The notes beneath the pieces were generated by a model. That model was not told where the DNA came from, ran no database searches, and saw nothing but the letters and a program-made list of their open reading frames with translations. Both the position numbers and the translations under genes were made by a program. DNA of 61,965 nt from Candidatus Gastranaerophilales bacterium (lineage in GTDB: Bacteria; Cyanobacteriota; Vampirovibrionia; Gastranaerophilales; Gastranaerophilaceae), in the NCBI GenBank assembly GCA_944323655.1, contig CALUTL010000010.1, positions 1-61,965 of the forward strand, written 5' to 3'. Positions 18,368-26,401 of this stretch are shown piece after piece. Positions within the stretch are counted from its first letter, which is position 1; each line of letters opens with the position of its first letter.

Positions 18368-19609
18368 ATGGGGCAGACTTTAGCGGAAAAAATAATATCA
18401 AATCACGCAGGAAAAAATGTAAAAGCAGGCGAACTTGTAATTGCAAAAGTTGATGTATGCGCAGTTCAAGACGGAACGGGGCCTTTAACGGTTCAGGAGT
18501 TTAAGAAGCTTGGAAAATCAAAACTTAACAATCCTGAAAGAACGATTTTATTTATTGACCACGCATCTCCGAGTCCCAGAAAAGAATTATCAAACACACA
18601 TACTGTTTTGAGAGAATTTTCCAAAGAATACGGAGCAGTTTTATCGGATGTAGGAGCAGGAGTCTGCCACCAAAGACTTGTTGAAACATTCGTAAACCCC
18701 GGAGAAATTTTAGTTGGCGCAGATTCTCATACTTGCACCTCAGGGGCCTTAGGCGCATTTGCAACAGGCATGGGCTCAACTGATATTGCAGTTGCAATGG
18801 CATTAGGAAAAACTTGGCTTAAAGTTCCCTCAACTTTTAAAATCGAAGTTACGGGAAAATTCAAACCCGGAATTTATTCAAAAGATTTAATGCTCCATCT
18901 AATAGGAATGATAGGAGCAGACGGCGCAACCTACAGAGCATTGGAATTTTGCGGTGACACTATTGATAATATGGAAATGTCAGAACGCTTTACTTTAGCG
19001 AATATGGCAGTAGAAGCAGGGGCAAAAGCAGGGCTTTTTGTAGCTGACGACAAGACAAAAGCATACTTGAAATCAAGAGGCAGAGAAGACAAATTCACCT
19101 CAATAAAACCTGACTCAGATGCCGTTTATGAAAGAATTATAAAAATTAATGCAGAAGATATTAAACATACAGTTTCCTGCCCTCATACGGTAGACAATAC
19201 AAAGACCGTAGATGAGCTTGATAGAGTAAAAGTTGATCAGGTATTTATCGGAACCTGCACAAACGGAAGAATAGAAGATTTAAGAATAGTAGCAGACATT
19301 TTAAAGGGCAAAAAAGCCAATTCTGATGTAAGACTTTTAATTTGTCCTGCCTCAAAGGATGTTTACCTGAAAGCACTTGAAGAAGGCTTGATTGAAATAT
19401 TTGTAGAAGCAAACGCAGCAATTTTACCTCCCGGCTGCGGCCCCTGCGTAGGTGTCCATGCCGGAACCCTTGCCGATGGCGAAGTTTGCCTTGCAACACA
19501 AAACAGAAACTTCCAAGGCAGAATGGGTAACACTAAGGGATTTATTTATCTTTCATCACCTTATGTAGCGGCATACACAGCCCTCAGAGGTTATATCTCG
19601 GCAGAATAA
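18368..19609 (+). CDS. leuC: 3-isopropylmalate/homoaconitate dehydratase large subunit
   Basis: 413 aa, the short LeuC/HacA type of aconitase-family large subunit. The 4Fe-4S ligands are visible as GTCTNGR (about 295) and GCGPC (about 357), plus an upstream SHTC (about 121-124). It isomerises a 2-hydroxy acid such as isopropylmalate, homocitrate or citrate. It needs a separate small (swivel) subunit, which is not in this window. Its place after a homocitrate/Re-citrate-type synthase suggests they act in one pathway, although a terminator lies between them. The exact substrate is uncertain, so the symbol names the family. Confidence 0.85.
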   Translation: MGQTLAEKIISNHAGKNVKAGELVIAKVDVCAVQDGTGPLTVQEFKKLGKSKLNNPERTILFIDHASPSPRKELSNTHTVLREFSKEYGAVLSDVGAGVCHQRLVETFVNPGEILVGADSHTCTSGALGAFATGMGSTDIAVAMALGKTWLKVPSTFKIEVTGKFKPGIYSKDLMLHLIGMIGADGATYRALEFCGDTIDNMEMSERFTLANMAVEAGAKAGLFVADDKTKAYLKSRGREDKFTSIKPDSDAVYERIIKINAEDIKHTVSCPHTVDNTKTVDELDRVKVDQVFIGTCTNGRIEDLRIVADILKGKKANSDVRLLICPASKDVYLKALEEGLIEIFVEANAAILPPGCGPCVGVHAGTLADGEVCLATQNRNFQGRMGNTKGFIYLSSPYVAAYTALRGYISAE

Positions 19610-19725
19610 CTTTTAGTCGGTTTTTTTTATAATCTTTAATAAAAAAATATACCCCTCTTACTATAAGCATAAGTACGAGCAATTATTGAAAAATATTCCT
19701 TACTATTAAGTTAAGGAGAAAGTTT

Positions 19726-20325
19726 ATGTCTGCTCGTAAGCTTCAATACAAAAAAATGACACTGGAGGAACTGGTTGTTCTTTCTCAGCAAAACGATCTT
19801 AAAGCTCTGGAAGAACTGATAAAACGAGAGCAAAAGAATGTTTTTGCGGCATTTTCGTACCTAACCGACAAGCGAGAGAACATATCGGACTTAACACAAG
19901 AAGCCTTAATGCGTGTTGCCAAAAACATTACAACACTAAAAAATCCGAAACACTTTAAAAGCTGGCTAAACACAATTATTACAAATCTATTTTACGATGA
20001 ACTTCGAAAATCAAGCCGCAAACCTGACACCATTTCAATAGAAGAAACCGAATGCGAAAATTCAGAATTTAATATACTGTCGCTTATCCCCGACAAAAAA
20101 TGCAAACCACATGAAAAATGCATATCAAATGAGCTTGAAAAAATAATAAAAGAAGCAATTCAAAACCTTCCGGAGCAATTCAGAATAGTAATTGTATTAA
20201 GAGAACTTCAAGGGTTAAGTTACGAAGAAATTGCTAAAATAACAGGAGCAGGAGTCGGGACGGTAAAATCGAGAATATCAAGAGCCAGATGCAAACTTCA
20301 GGAAGGTTTACGCGCATATATATAA
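19726..20325 (+). CDS. ECF-type RNA polymerase sigma factor
   Basis: 199 aa. Sigma region 2 is visible (DLTQEALMRVAKNI, about residues 47-60) as is region 4 with its helix-turn-helix (LPEQFRIVIVLRELQGLSYE, about 148-167, then GTVKSRISRAR). There is a good AAGGAG site. The next gene, 15 bases downstream, encodes a membrane protein with a zinc anti-sigma motif, so the pair forms a membrane-stress regulatory switch. The target promoters are unknown. Confidence 0.93.
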   Translation: MSARKLQYKKMTLEELVVLSQQNDLKALEELIKREQKNVFAAFSYLTDKRENISDLTQEALMRVAKNITTLKNPKHFKSWLNTIITNLFYDELRKSSRKPDTISIEETECENSEFNILSLIPDKKCKPHEKCISNELEKIIKEAIQNLPEQFRIVIVLRELQGLSYEEIAKITGAGVGTVKSRISRARCKLQEGLRAYI

Positions 20326-20340
20326 GAGAAAGGGAACAAA

Positions 20341-20886
20341 ATGCAAAAGGAATTAACTTGCGCACAAGTAAGCGCACTAATCAGATATTACGCAGAAGAC
20401 AAGCTTAATTATCCGCTAAAAGAATATGTCGAGTATCATCTTAGCGTATGCAAAAAGTGCAATGAAAAATATAAAAAGCTAATTAAAATCACAAACAGCT
20501 ATCCATCACACCAAGGAGAATTATCATACGAAGCCGAGTCCGAAAACAATCACACACAGCAAAGATACGAAGATTTTCGCTCAAACCTTTCCGCATACGT
20601 AGACAACGAATTAAGTGACGAAGAAAACATACGCATAAAAAAAATAGCGATAACAAATCCGGCCGCAAGAAAAGATTTAGAAGAATTTTACACCTACAAA
20701 AAGCTTCTGCACACTTCATTTGACAAGACAAAAAACGAGCTTAAGCACGACTACTCCGGAAACATAATCGGCAGAATATACTCACTTCACACAACCAATC
20801 GTCTGGATCCGTTTTATTTAATAATGACAATTTTCACGGTAATAATAGGTGTAATTCTTCTTGGAATTGCAAATTTCTTTCTTTAA
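20341..20886 (+). CDS. Membrane anti-sigma factor with zinc-binding domain
   Basis: 181 aa. The N-terminal domain has the zinc anti-sigma motif H33-xxx-C37-xx-C40 (HLSVCKKC). A second region, NLSAYVDNELSDEEN (about 80-94), has the shape of another anti-sigma domain but lacks the cysteines. One membrane segment ends the protein (about 158-179). It would hold the upstream sigma factor at the membrane until a signal releases it. Its 3' end overlaps the convergent minus-strand gene by 4 bases. Confidence 0.85.
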   Translation: MQKELTCAQVSALIRYYAEDKLNYPLKEYVEYHLSVCKKCNEKYKKLIKITNSYPSHQGELSYEAESENNHTQQRYEDFRSNLSAYVDNELSDEENIRIKKIAITNPAARKDLEEFYTYKKLLHTSFDKTKNELKHDYSGNIIGRIYSLHTTNRLDPFYLIMTIFTVIIGVILLGIANFFL

Positions 20887-21563
20887 ATTTTTAAATTATT
20901 TCCTGAAAATTTTAAAGAAGCCATTTTTTGATAATCATTCATACTTAAAGGCCTGTAAACGAACTCATTAGCAATTTGCTTAGGCGCCTGAACAGACTCA
21001 TTAGCTCCAGATTTTTCGTTTCTCATCGCCATAATTTCTTTTTGTTTTTTTGCAGCGTACTGATTTCTGAGTAAGGGAGTAATTATATTACAAGAAAGAA
21101 TCGAACCTAAGGTGCTGAATATGATACTAACACCGCCCTTAAACTTCATAAAATCATCTCTGACATCACCTTTCATTCCGGTAGAAATATCAGTTGTAAT
21201 TTTACCGATATCTTTAATTTTATTTTCATCGACATATTTTTTAAGCTTAGGCGTTAAAAGTTTACCTGATTTAACAAGCTTATTTCCGACGGACGTAAAG
21301 GAATTAGTAACGACATAAAAAGAAATGATATTAACAGCGGCATCGGCAAATTCCTGCGGAATAAGAAACATTTTTTCTTTAGCGGGGATTTTATCATTAA
21401 TGACAATAGCAAAAACCTGAGCGGCAGAAGACAAAATCCATCCCAAAACACCGGTATGCACAAGCATTTCACCAGGGCTTTCGCCGTAATTTTTGTACAG
21501 GTAATTTTTAAAAGTCATAAATTTTTTAGAAGCGAGGTCTGCCATGTTATTTAGAATTGTCAT
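20883..21563 (-). CDS. Membrane protein of unknown function with C-terminal FSG motif
   Basis: 226 aa; not recognised. Hydrophobic segments lie at about residues 33-55, 75-90 and 140-165. The last one ends in a Pro-Leu step followed by a basic tail (AAKKQKE), a pattern also seen in the large paralogs at 34638-38063. The final residues, LKFSGNNLKI, contain FSG, here at the C-terminus. The start ATG has GGAGGG seven bases upstream, inside the end of the preceding gene (17-base overlap), so the two are coupled. Confidence 0.65.
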   Translation of the reverse strand: MTILNNMADLASKKFMTFKNYLYKNYGESPGEMLVHTGVLGWILSSAAQVFAIVINDKIPAKEKMFLIPQEFADAAVNIISFYVVTNSFTSVGNKLVKSGKLLTPKLKKYVDENKIKDIGKITTDISTGMKGDVRDDFMKFKGGVSIIFSTLGSILSCNIITPLLRNQYAAKKQKEIMAMRNEKSGANESVQAPKQIANEFVYRPLSMNDYQKMASLKFSGNNLKI

Positions 21564-22155
21564 GCTTCAGCCCTCCGGATGCTGCGACAAATTTATTAGT
21601 CAAATATTTAGTCAGCGGAGCATCAATTAAGAAGTTAGTAATTGTCATAACGCCAAGCGCAACGATAGTACCAAGTGCATTTTTATATTGCATAAAGGCA
21701 TCTGACAAATCCGAAATTGCATTTGACGGAGAAAAGAGCGTATTTAATCGGTTAAGCTTAATTTTTTGACCTGCTTTATTAACGGAAGTCGGGAGCTTAG
21801 ACCACTTATCAATAGCTTTAATGCAGCCTTTTCTAATAAAATATCCGGTAAAAGTTCCGGCGACAATTTTTGCAATTGTACGGCAGACAGAAACCTTTCT
21901 GGTATTATCATCTACAGACTTATTATGCCAGTCAATAAACGGCTGTGACATCAAAGCCGTAGCACCTAAAATCAAGCGATTTTCAGGGGTAGAAATTTCT
22001 TTATTAACCCAAGCAATACCTCTTTGTAAGCTTTCACTCTCAATAACTTTATTCGGTATAACATCATAAAATGCCTGGCGAGCCATTCGGCTTCCGGCTT
22101 GAAACTTTTTATACAGATAAGAATCTTTTAAGTATGACGTAATCTTTAATGCCAT
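21547..22155 (-). CDS. Membrane protein of unknown function, first of a coupled pair
   Basis: 202 aa from ATG 22155; a TTG six codons earlier lacks a ribosome site. Hydrophobic segments lie near residues 60-75 (ILGATALMSQPFI), 90-105 and 155-175. The SQP step after the first segment is reminiscent of the IQP and AQP steps in the large membrane paralogs at 34638-38063. It overlaps the next gene by 17 bases. Function unknown; the two products may form a complex. Confidence 0.6.
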   Translation of the reverse strand: MALKITSYLKDSYLYKKFQAGSRMARQAFYDVIPNKVIESESLQRGIAWVNKEISTPENRLILGATALMSQPFIDWHNKSVDDNTRKVSVCRTIAKIVAGTFTGYFIRKGCIKAIDKWSKLPTSVNKAGQKIKLNRLNTLFSPSNAISDLSDAFMQYKNALGTIVALGVMTITNFLIDAPLTKYLTNKFVAASGGLKHDNSK

Positions 22156-22327
22156 AATAATTACCCAAATCAATAAAGATGGTAAATGTATGGAATTGCT
22201 TCCAAAAATTATATTATTACAAAAATTTTACAATGAAAACACTAATTTTAAATTATTATTACACAATACGAAAAATCCAACAGCAAAAACCACTGTTAGA
22301 TTTTAATTATAAAACCGGAATTAAATT

Positions 22328-23563
22328 TTACAATTTAGCGCCTTTTGGCACAACCGTAATACCGCCGGGCGAAACATAAAATCCGCGTCTTTCATCTTCT
22401 TCTCTGTTAAACCCAATTCTTGTATTAGGCGGAATATCGACATTTTTATCAATAATAGCACGACGGATTCTTGAATATCTTCCGATATCGACATTTTCCA
22501 TCAAAATACTTTCAGAAATTTGAGAATAACTGTTAACTCTGACTCTTGGCGAAAGCACGCATCTGGACAAACCGCCGCCTGAAACGATACAACCTTCAGA
22601 CACCATAGAGTTTGTAGCCATACCGACTCTGTCGCCTTCTGACCAGATAAATTTTGCAGGCGGGTAATTGTAATTAAAAGTTCTTATAGGCCACTCTCTT
22701 GAGTACAAATTCAATTCCGGAGAACTGTCCAACAAATCCATATTAGCCTGCCAATAAGCATCAATACTTCCGACATCTCTCCAGTAACCGCTTTCTGCTT
22801 CTGTCATTCCCGGAAAAACGTTAGACGCAAAATTATAAACAAAAATTCTTTTTCCCTGCTCAAGAAGCATCGGTATTACATTTTTACCGAAATCATGACT
22901 TGAAGCTTCATTTTTTTCATCTTCTTCTAAAGCATTTAAAAGCACTTCTCTTTCAAAAATATAATTACCCATAGAAGCTAGACAGTAATTAGGATTTCCT
23001 GGAATTGATTTCGGCTTTTCTTTCGGTTTTTCAACAAAATTGGTAAGCCTCCAATTTTCATCAACCTCCATAATTCCAAACTCATGTGCTTCTTCAATCG
23101 GAATAGGGATTGCGGAAATAGTCAAATCCGCACAATTAAATTTATGATAATTCAACATTTGAGAGACATCCATTTTATAAATATGATCTCCCCCAAAAAT
23201 ACAAACATACCTTGGATTTTCGTCAGTTATATGAAAAACATTCTGATAAATTGCATCAGCCGTTCCTCTATACCAGTCAGATCCTGTTCTCATTTGGGCA
23301 GGCGCTAAATCTACATACTGATTTAAGAAAGGAGATAATGCCCAGCCTCTTGTTATGTGCTTATTCAATGAATCTGACTTATATTGAGTCAAAACTTTAA
23401 TCTTAAAAAAGCCAGAATTTATAAAATTATTCAACACAAAATCAATAATTCTGTATCTTCCGCCAAAAGGAACCGCAGGTTTTGCACGATCTTTGGTCAA
23501 AGGATAAAGCCTTTTACCTTCACCGCCTGCAAGTATCATTACTAATGCATCATCAACCGACAT
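22328..23563 (-). CDS. glgC: Glucose-1-phosphate adenylyltransferase
   Basis: 411 aa. Makes ADP-glucose from ATP and glucose 1-phosphate, the committed step of glycogen synthesis. Visible are the nucleotide loop LAGGEGKRLYPLTKDRAKPA, the substrate region GTADAIYQN, FGGDHIYKMD, FVEKPKEKP and a C-terminal left-handed beta-helix. The start is the ATG at 23563 with AGAGAGG upstream; a longer in-frame version is unsupported. No other glycogen gene lies here. Confidence 0.95.
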   Translation of the reverse strand: MSVDDALVMILAGGEGKRLYPLTKDRAKPAVPFGGRYRIIDFVLNNFINSGFFKIKVLTQYKSDSLNKHITRGWALSPFLNQYVDLAPAQMRTGSDWYRGTADAIYQNVFHITDENPRYVCIFGGDHIYKMDVSQMLNYHKFNCADLTISAIPIPIEEAHEFGIMEVDENWRLTNFVEKPKEKPKSIPGNPNYCLASMGNYIFEREVLLNALEEDEKNEASSHDFGKNVIPMLLEQGKRIFVYNFASNVFPGMTEAESGYWRDVGSIDAYWQANMDLLDSSPELNLYSREWPIRTFNYNYPPAKFIWSEGDRVGMATNSMVSEGCIVSGGGLSRCVLSPRVRVNSYSQISESILMENVDIGRYSRIRRAIIDKNVDIPPNTRIGFNREEDERRGFYVSPGGITVVPKGAKL

Positions 23564-23639
23564 AAAAACCTCTCTTATTCTGATATAAAAATTATACAAT
23601 GATAAAAGAAAAAAATCATCATATTAAAAAAATTAAATA

Positions 23640-24251
23640 TTAATGTCCCTGACACCCGCCGCACCCGCCGGAAGAGCAGTTTCCGCAGCCGGATAACAAA
23701 TCACTGAAATCAAAAACTTTATCTTCTAAAATCTTTGAAATCACAATCGGATACAACAAATCCTCTAAATGTCTTATATTTTCCACGAACTCATCAAAAT
23801 GAGTAAGATTTCCGATTAAGACAGGATACTGAGCGATAATTTTTCCCCCGTCAATTCCGTTTGTAAGAGTATGAACCGTAACCCCGCTAACCTTAACACC
23901 TGCACTAAAGGCTCTTGCAGCTGCATCTGCCCCCTTAAAAGCCGGCAAAAGAGAAGGCTGAAGATTTATAAACCTTCCGAGTTCAAGAACATTTGGTTTC
24001 AACTCTTTTGTATAGCCGCTTAACGCTATCAAATCAAAGTTTTCAGAAGCAACATAAACCGCATTTTCTTCCGGAGGCAGGTACTTACGCTCAATATTTA
24101 ATTCAGACGCTTTTTGAAAAAAATCAGAATTTAAATTGTCCGAAACAGCAATAATTTTAAGCTCATTAAAACTCTGGCTTCTTAAATAATTAACAATAGC
24201 TTCCAAATTTCTTCCGTCGTTTGACCCGAAAATAGCTAATTTTTTCTTCAT
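23640..24251 (-). CDS. purN: PurN-like formyltransferase with altered active site and Cys/Gly tail
   Basis: 203 aa, matching the fold of phosphoribosylglycinamide formyltransferase (purine synthesis). Family motifs are FGSNDGRNLEAIV at the N-terminus, PSLLPAFKGADAA (99-111) and GIDGGKII (132-139). The catalytic trio of PurN is Asn-His-Asp: Asn96 and Asp134 are present but the His is replaced by Gln98 (NLQPSLLP). The C-terminus is an unusual cysteine/glycine-rich tail (SGCGNCSSGGCGGCQGH) that could bind metal. It may be an active variant or a repurposed enzyme. The gene precedes glgC on the same strand with 76 bases between. Confidence 0.75.
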   Translation of the reverse strand: MKKKLAIFGSNDGRNLEAIVNYLRSQSFNELKIIAVSDNLNSDFFQKASELNIERKYLPPEENAVYVASENFDLIALSGYTKELKPNVLELGRFINLQPSLLPAFKGADAAARAFSAGVKVSGVTVHTLTNGIDGGKIIAQYPVLIGNLTHFDEFVENIRHLEDLLYPIVISKILEDKVFDFSDLLSGCGNCSSGGCGGCQGH

Positions 24252-24353
24252 AAAAAATCCTCCTTATAAATTTATTATAAAACTTTTTTAAAATATAAAA
24301 ATATGCGCAAAAAAAAATCTTTACGTATTTTAAAAAGCAAGGAAGGAAAATTT

Positions 24354-24758
24354 ATGCAAATAAATAATTATAACCCAAGAACATCATTCGGAGAAAAATA
24401 CCCAACTCATAACCTTATAGGTTGTGCCTGCAAAAATCCTTTTATAAGAAAAAGTGATGTTGTAAACTTAGCAACTTCATTACTTAAGTTAACAAAAAAC
24501 GAAAAAACGACAATGATTCGTGATGAAGTAGTTTATCACGCATTATTAAAAAAAACAGGCGAATATATATTGACACAAGTTCCGGGACTCAAAAGTTTTA
24601 CTGAACAGATTAATAAACTTCCGGAAGCCTATCACAAAACACTATTAAAGATAGCCGATGAAAAATTGGGAGAAGAAATCGACATAAAACGACTTGTGAG
24701 AAGTCAATCAGCAAGAAGAAACAAATTATGGATATACGATTACGAAACAGAGAATTAG
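24354..24758 (+). CDS. Small unknown protein, first of two related overlapping genes
   Basis: 134 aa from ATG 24354, which has a strong AAGGAAGGA site; the longer frame from 24303 is unlikely. It begins MQINNYNPRTSFGEKYP, a variant of the recurring N-terminal motif (SFGE in place of FKG). The body is charged and helical. Its C-terminal part (GEYILTQVP to LGEEIDI) resembles the end of the next gene product. No known family. Confidence 0.6.
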   Translation: MQINNYNPRTSFGEKYPTHNLIGCACKNPFIRKSDVVNLATSLLKLTKNEKTTMIRDEVVYHALLKKTGEYILTQVPGLKSFTEQINKLPEAYHKTLLKIADEKLGEEIDIKRLVRSQSARRNKLWIYDYETEN

Positions 24759-25084
24759 TAAATTTTGGAATAAAACTTGAAACAGCAAAAGTTTTAGAGG
24801 TAACCAGCCAAAAAATTTTTGCAAGCGACGGACTAAACGGAGTCAGTGAAGTAATACAAGCACTTTCAAAAGAACCCATCAAAGCGACAGGAAAAAAAGG
24901 TTACAGATATTTCGCAATTCAAACAGGAAATGCCATCATTGAAAAATACCCGCAAATAGCAGAAGCAACAGCAGAAATAAACAAAATAACAGCCCAAAAC
25001 CCATACATCACAAAAACAGAACTAAATCAAAAAGTCCGCCCGCTTATTGATAAAATAGGAAAAGAAATTGATATTACAATATAA
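24728..25084 (+). CDS. Small unknown protein, related to the preceding one
   Basis: 118 aa. The C-terminal half (GNAIIEKYP...EINKI...IGKEIDITI) parallels that of the upstream gene (GEYILTQVP...QINKL...LGEEIDI), suggesting a tandem duplication. It begins 31 bases inside the previous gene in another frame, without an evident ribosome site. It is therefore either translationally coupled or the displaced second half of one frameshifted gene. A strong terminator follows. Confidence 0.5.
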   Translation: MDIRLRNRELVNFGIKLETAKVLEVTSQKIFASDGLNGVSEVIQALSKEPIKATGKKGYRYFAIQTGNAIIEKYPQIAEATAEINKITAQNPYITKTELNQKVRPLIDKIGKEIDITI

Positions 25085-25090
25085 AAAATA

Positions 25091-25119
25091 AAAAGACCGC
25101 CTTAAATAGACGGTCTTTT
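25091..25119. terminator. Bidirectional terminator
   Basis: A 9-bp stem (AAAAGACCG with CGGTCTTTT) and an 11-base loop lie between convergent genes. T or A runs on both sides allow function on both strands (end of the small plus-strand pair and of oadB). Confidence 0.8.
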
Positions 25120-25138
25120 CAATTAAGTAATTTATCAA

Positions 25139-26314
25139 TTAGTGGCAAAGTGCAAGTAAAATACCGGCTGCAACAGCAGAACCGATTACACCTGCAACGT
25201 TTGGCCCCATTGCGTGCATTAACAAATAGTTTTGCGGGTTAGCCTCCAAGCCTACCTTGTTAGATACACGAGCTGCCATCGGAACAGCAGAAACACCGGC
25301 TGAACCGATAAGCGGATTGATTTTTTCTTTTGAGAACAAGTTCATAACCTTAGCAAAAATAACGCCGCCTGCGGTTGCAAACGAGAATGCCAAGATACCT
25401 AAAATTAAAATAAATAAAGTCTGAGTTGTTAAGAACTGGTCTGCTGATAATTTAGAACCGACAGACAATCCTAAGAAAATAGTTACGATGTTGATTAAAG
25501 CATTCTGCATAGTATCAGAAAGTCTTTCAACAACGCCGCATTCTTTACATAAGTTACCGAAAGTTAAAGCACCAACAAGCGGGCAAGCATCCGGTAAGAA
25601 AATTATACAAAGTCCCAAAACAACAAGCGGGAATACAATTTTTTCTCTTTTAGAAACTTCTCTCAATTGTTTCATTTCGATTTCACGTTCAGCTTTAGTA
25701 GTTAAAAGCTTCATAATCGGAGGCTGAATAACAGGAACCAAAGCCATATAAGAATAAGCTGCAACTGCAATAGCACCTAACAATTCAGGCGCAAGCTTCG
25801 TTGTAACATAAATTGAAGTCGGGCCGTCAGCACCACCGATAATACCGATTGCACCTGCCTGCGGTAAAGAAAATCCAAAGCAGCAAAGTGCAAGCAATAA
25901 AGCAGCGAAAATACCGAACTGAGCAGCACCTCCTAACAGTGCAGTTTTAGGGTTTGCAATCAACGGACCGAAGTCAGTCATCGCACCGACACCCATAAAT
26001 ATAATCAACGGGAACAAACCTTTATGAATACCTGCTTCATAAATAATTCCCAAAAATCCGTTAGGCTCGGCAATCCCTGCAACCGGAATGTTTGACAACA
26101 AACCTCCGAATGCAATCGGCACCAAAAGCAACGGTTCAAATTGTTTTTTAATACCTAACCATAGCAGGAATAAACAAATCAAAATCATTATCGGAGAACC
26201 GAACTGATGAAGGAATTGTTCAAACCCGCTTGTAATTGACGGATCAGCAGGCTGCACAAAATTTGCTATACCTGTTGACTGCCAAAGTTTATATAAGCTG
26301 TCTGCAATATTCAT
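25139..26314 (-). CDS. oadB: Sodium-pumping decarboxylase beta subunit
   Basis: 391 aa, a polytopic membrane protein of the OadB/GcdB/MmdB family, which couples decarboxylation of a biotin-bound carboxyl group to sodium export. The family hallmarks are visible: [14 protein letters not shown] with the sodium-site Asp, [17 protein letters not shown], and the closing [17 protein letters not shown]. It is last in the birA-oadG-oadA-oadB order and is separated from oadA by a hairpin. Confidence 0.95.
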   Translation of the reverse strand: MNIADSLYKLWQSTGIANFVQPADPSITSGFEQFLHQFGSPIMILICLFLLWLGIKKQFEPLLLVPIAFGGLLSNIPVAGIAEPNGFLGIIYEAGIHKGLFPLIIFMGVGAMTDFGPLIANPKTALLGGAAQFGIFAALLLALCCFGFSLPQAGAIGIIGGADGPTSIYVTTKLAPELLGAIAVAAYSYMALVPVIQPPIMKLLTTKAEREIEMKQLREVSKREKIVFPLVVLGLCIIFLPDACPLVGALTFGNLCKECGVVERLSDTMQNALINIVTIFLGLSVGSKLSADQFLTTQTLFILILGILAFSFATAGGVIFAKVMNLFSKEKINPLIGSAGVSAVPMAARVSNKVGLEANPQNYLLMHAMGPNVAGVIGSAVAAGILLALCH

Positions 26315-26344
26315 ATTTCTATCCTTCTTTTACTGTTTTATTAA

Positions 26345-26391
26345 AAGCTGCCTTATTTTATAAGTCTGCACTTTTACCGACAAGGCAGCTT
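26345..26391 (-). terminator. Hairpin between oadA and oadB (partial terminator/attenuator)
   Basis: Perfect 10-bp stem AAGCTGCCTT/AAGGCAGCTT with a 27-base loop in the 87-base gap. On the minus strand it is followed by TTAATAAAA, a poor T run. It may lower oadB transcription or protect the oadA mRNA end. Confidence 0.55.
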
Positions 26392-26401
26392 ATATACCTA
26401 A

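Noticed and set aside
23928..23939. AFKG in the PurN-like protein as another copy of the FKG tag
   Set aside because: It lies in the middle of the fold at a place where PurN proteins have a similar loop, not in an N-terminal tail.
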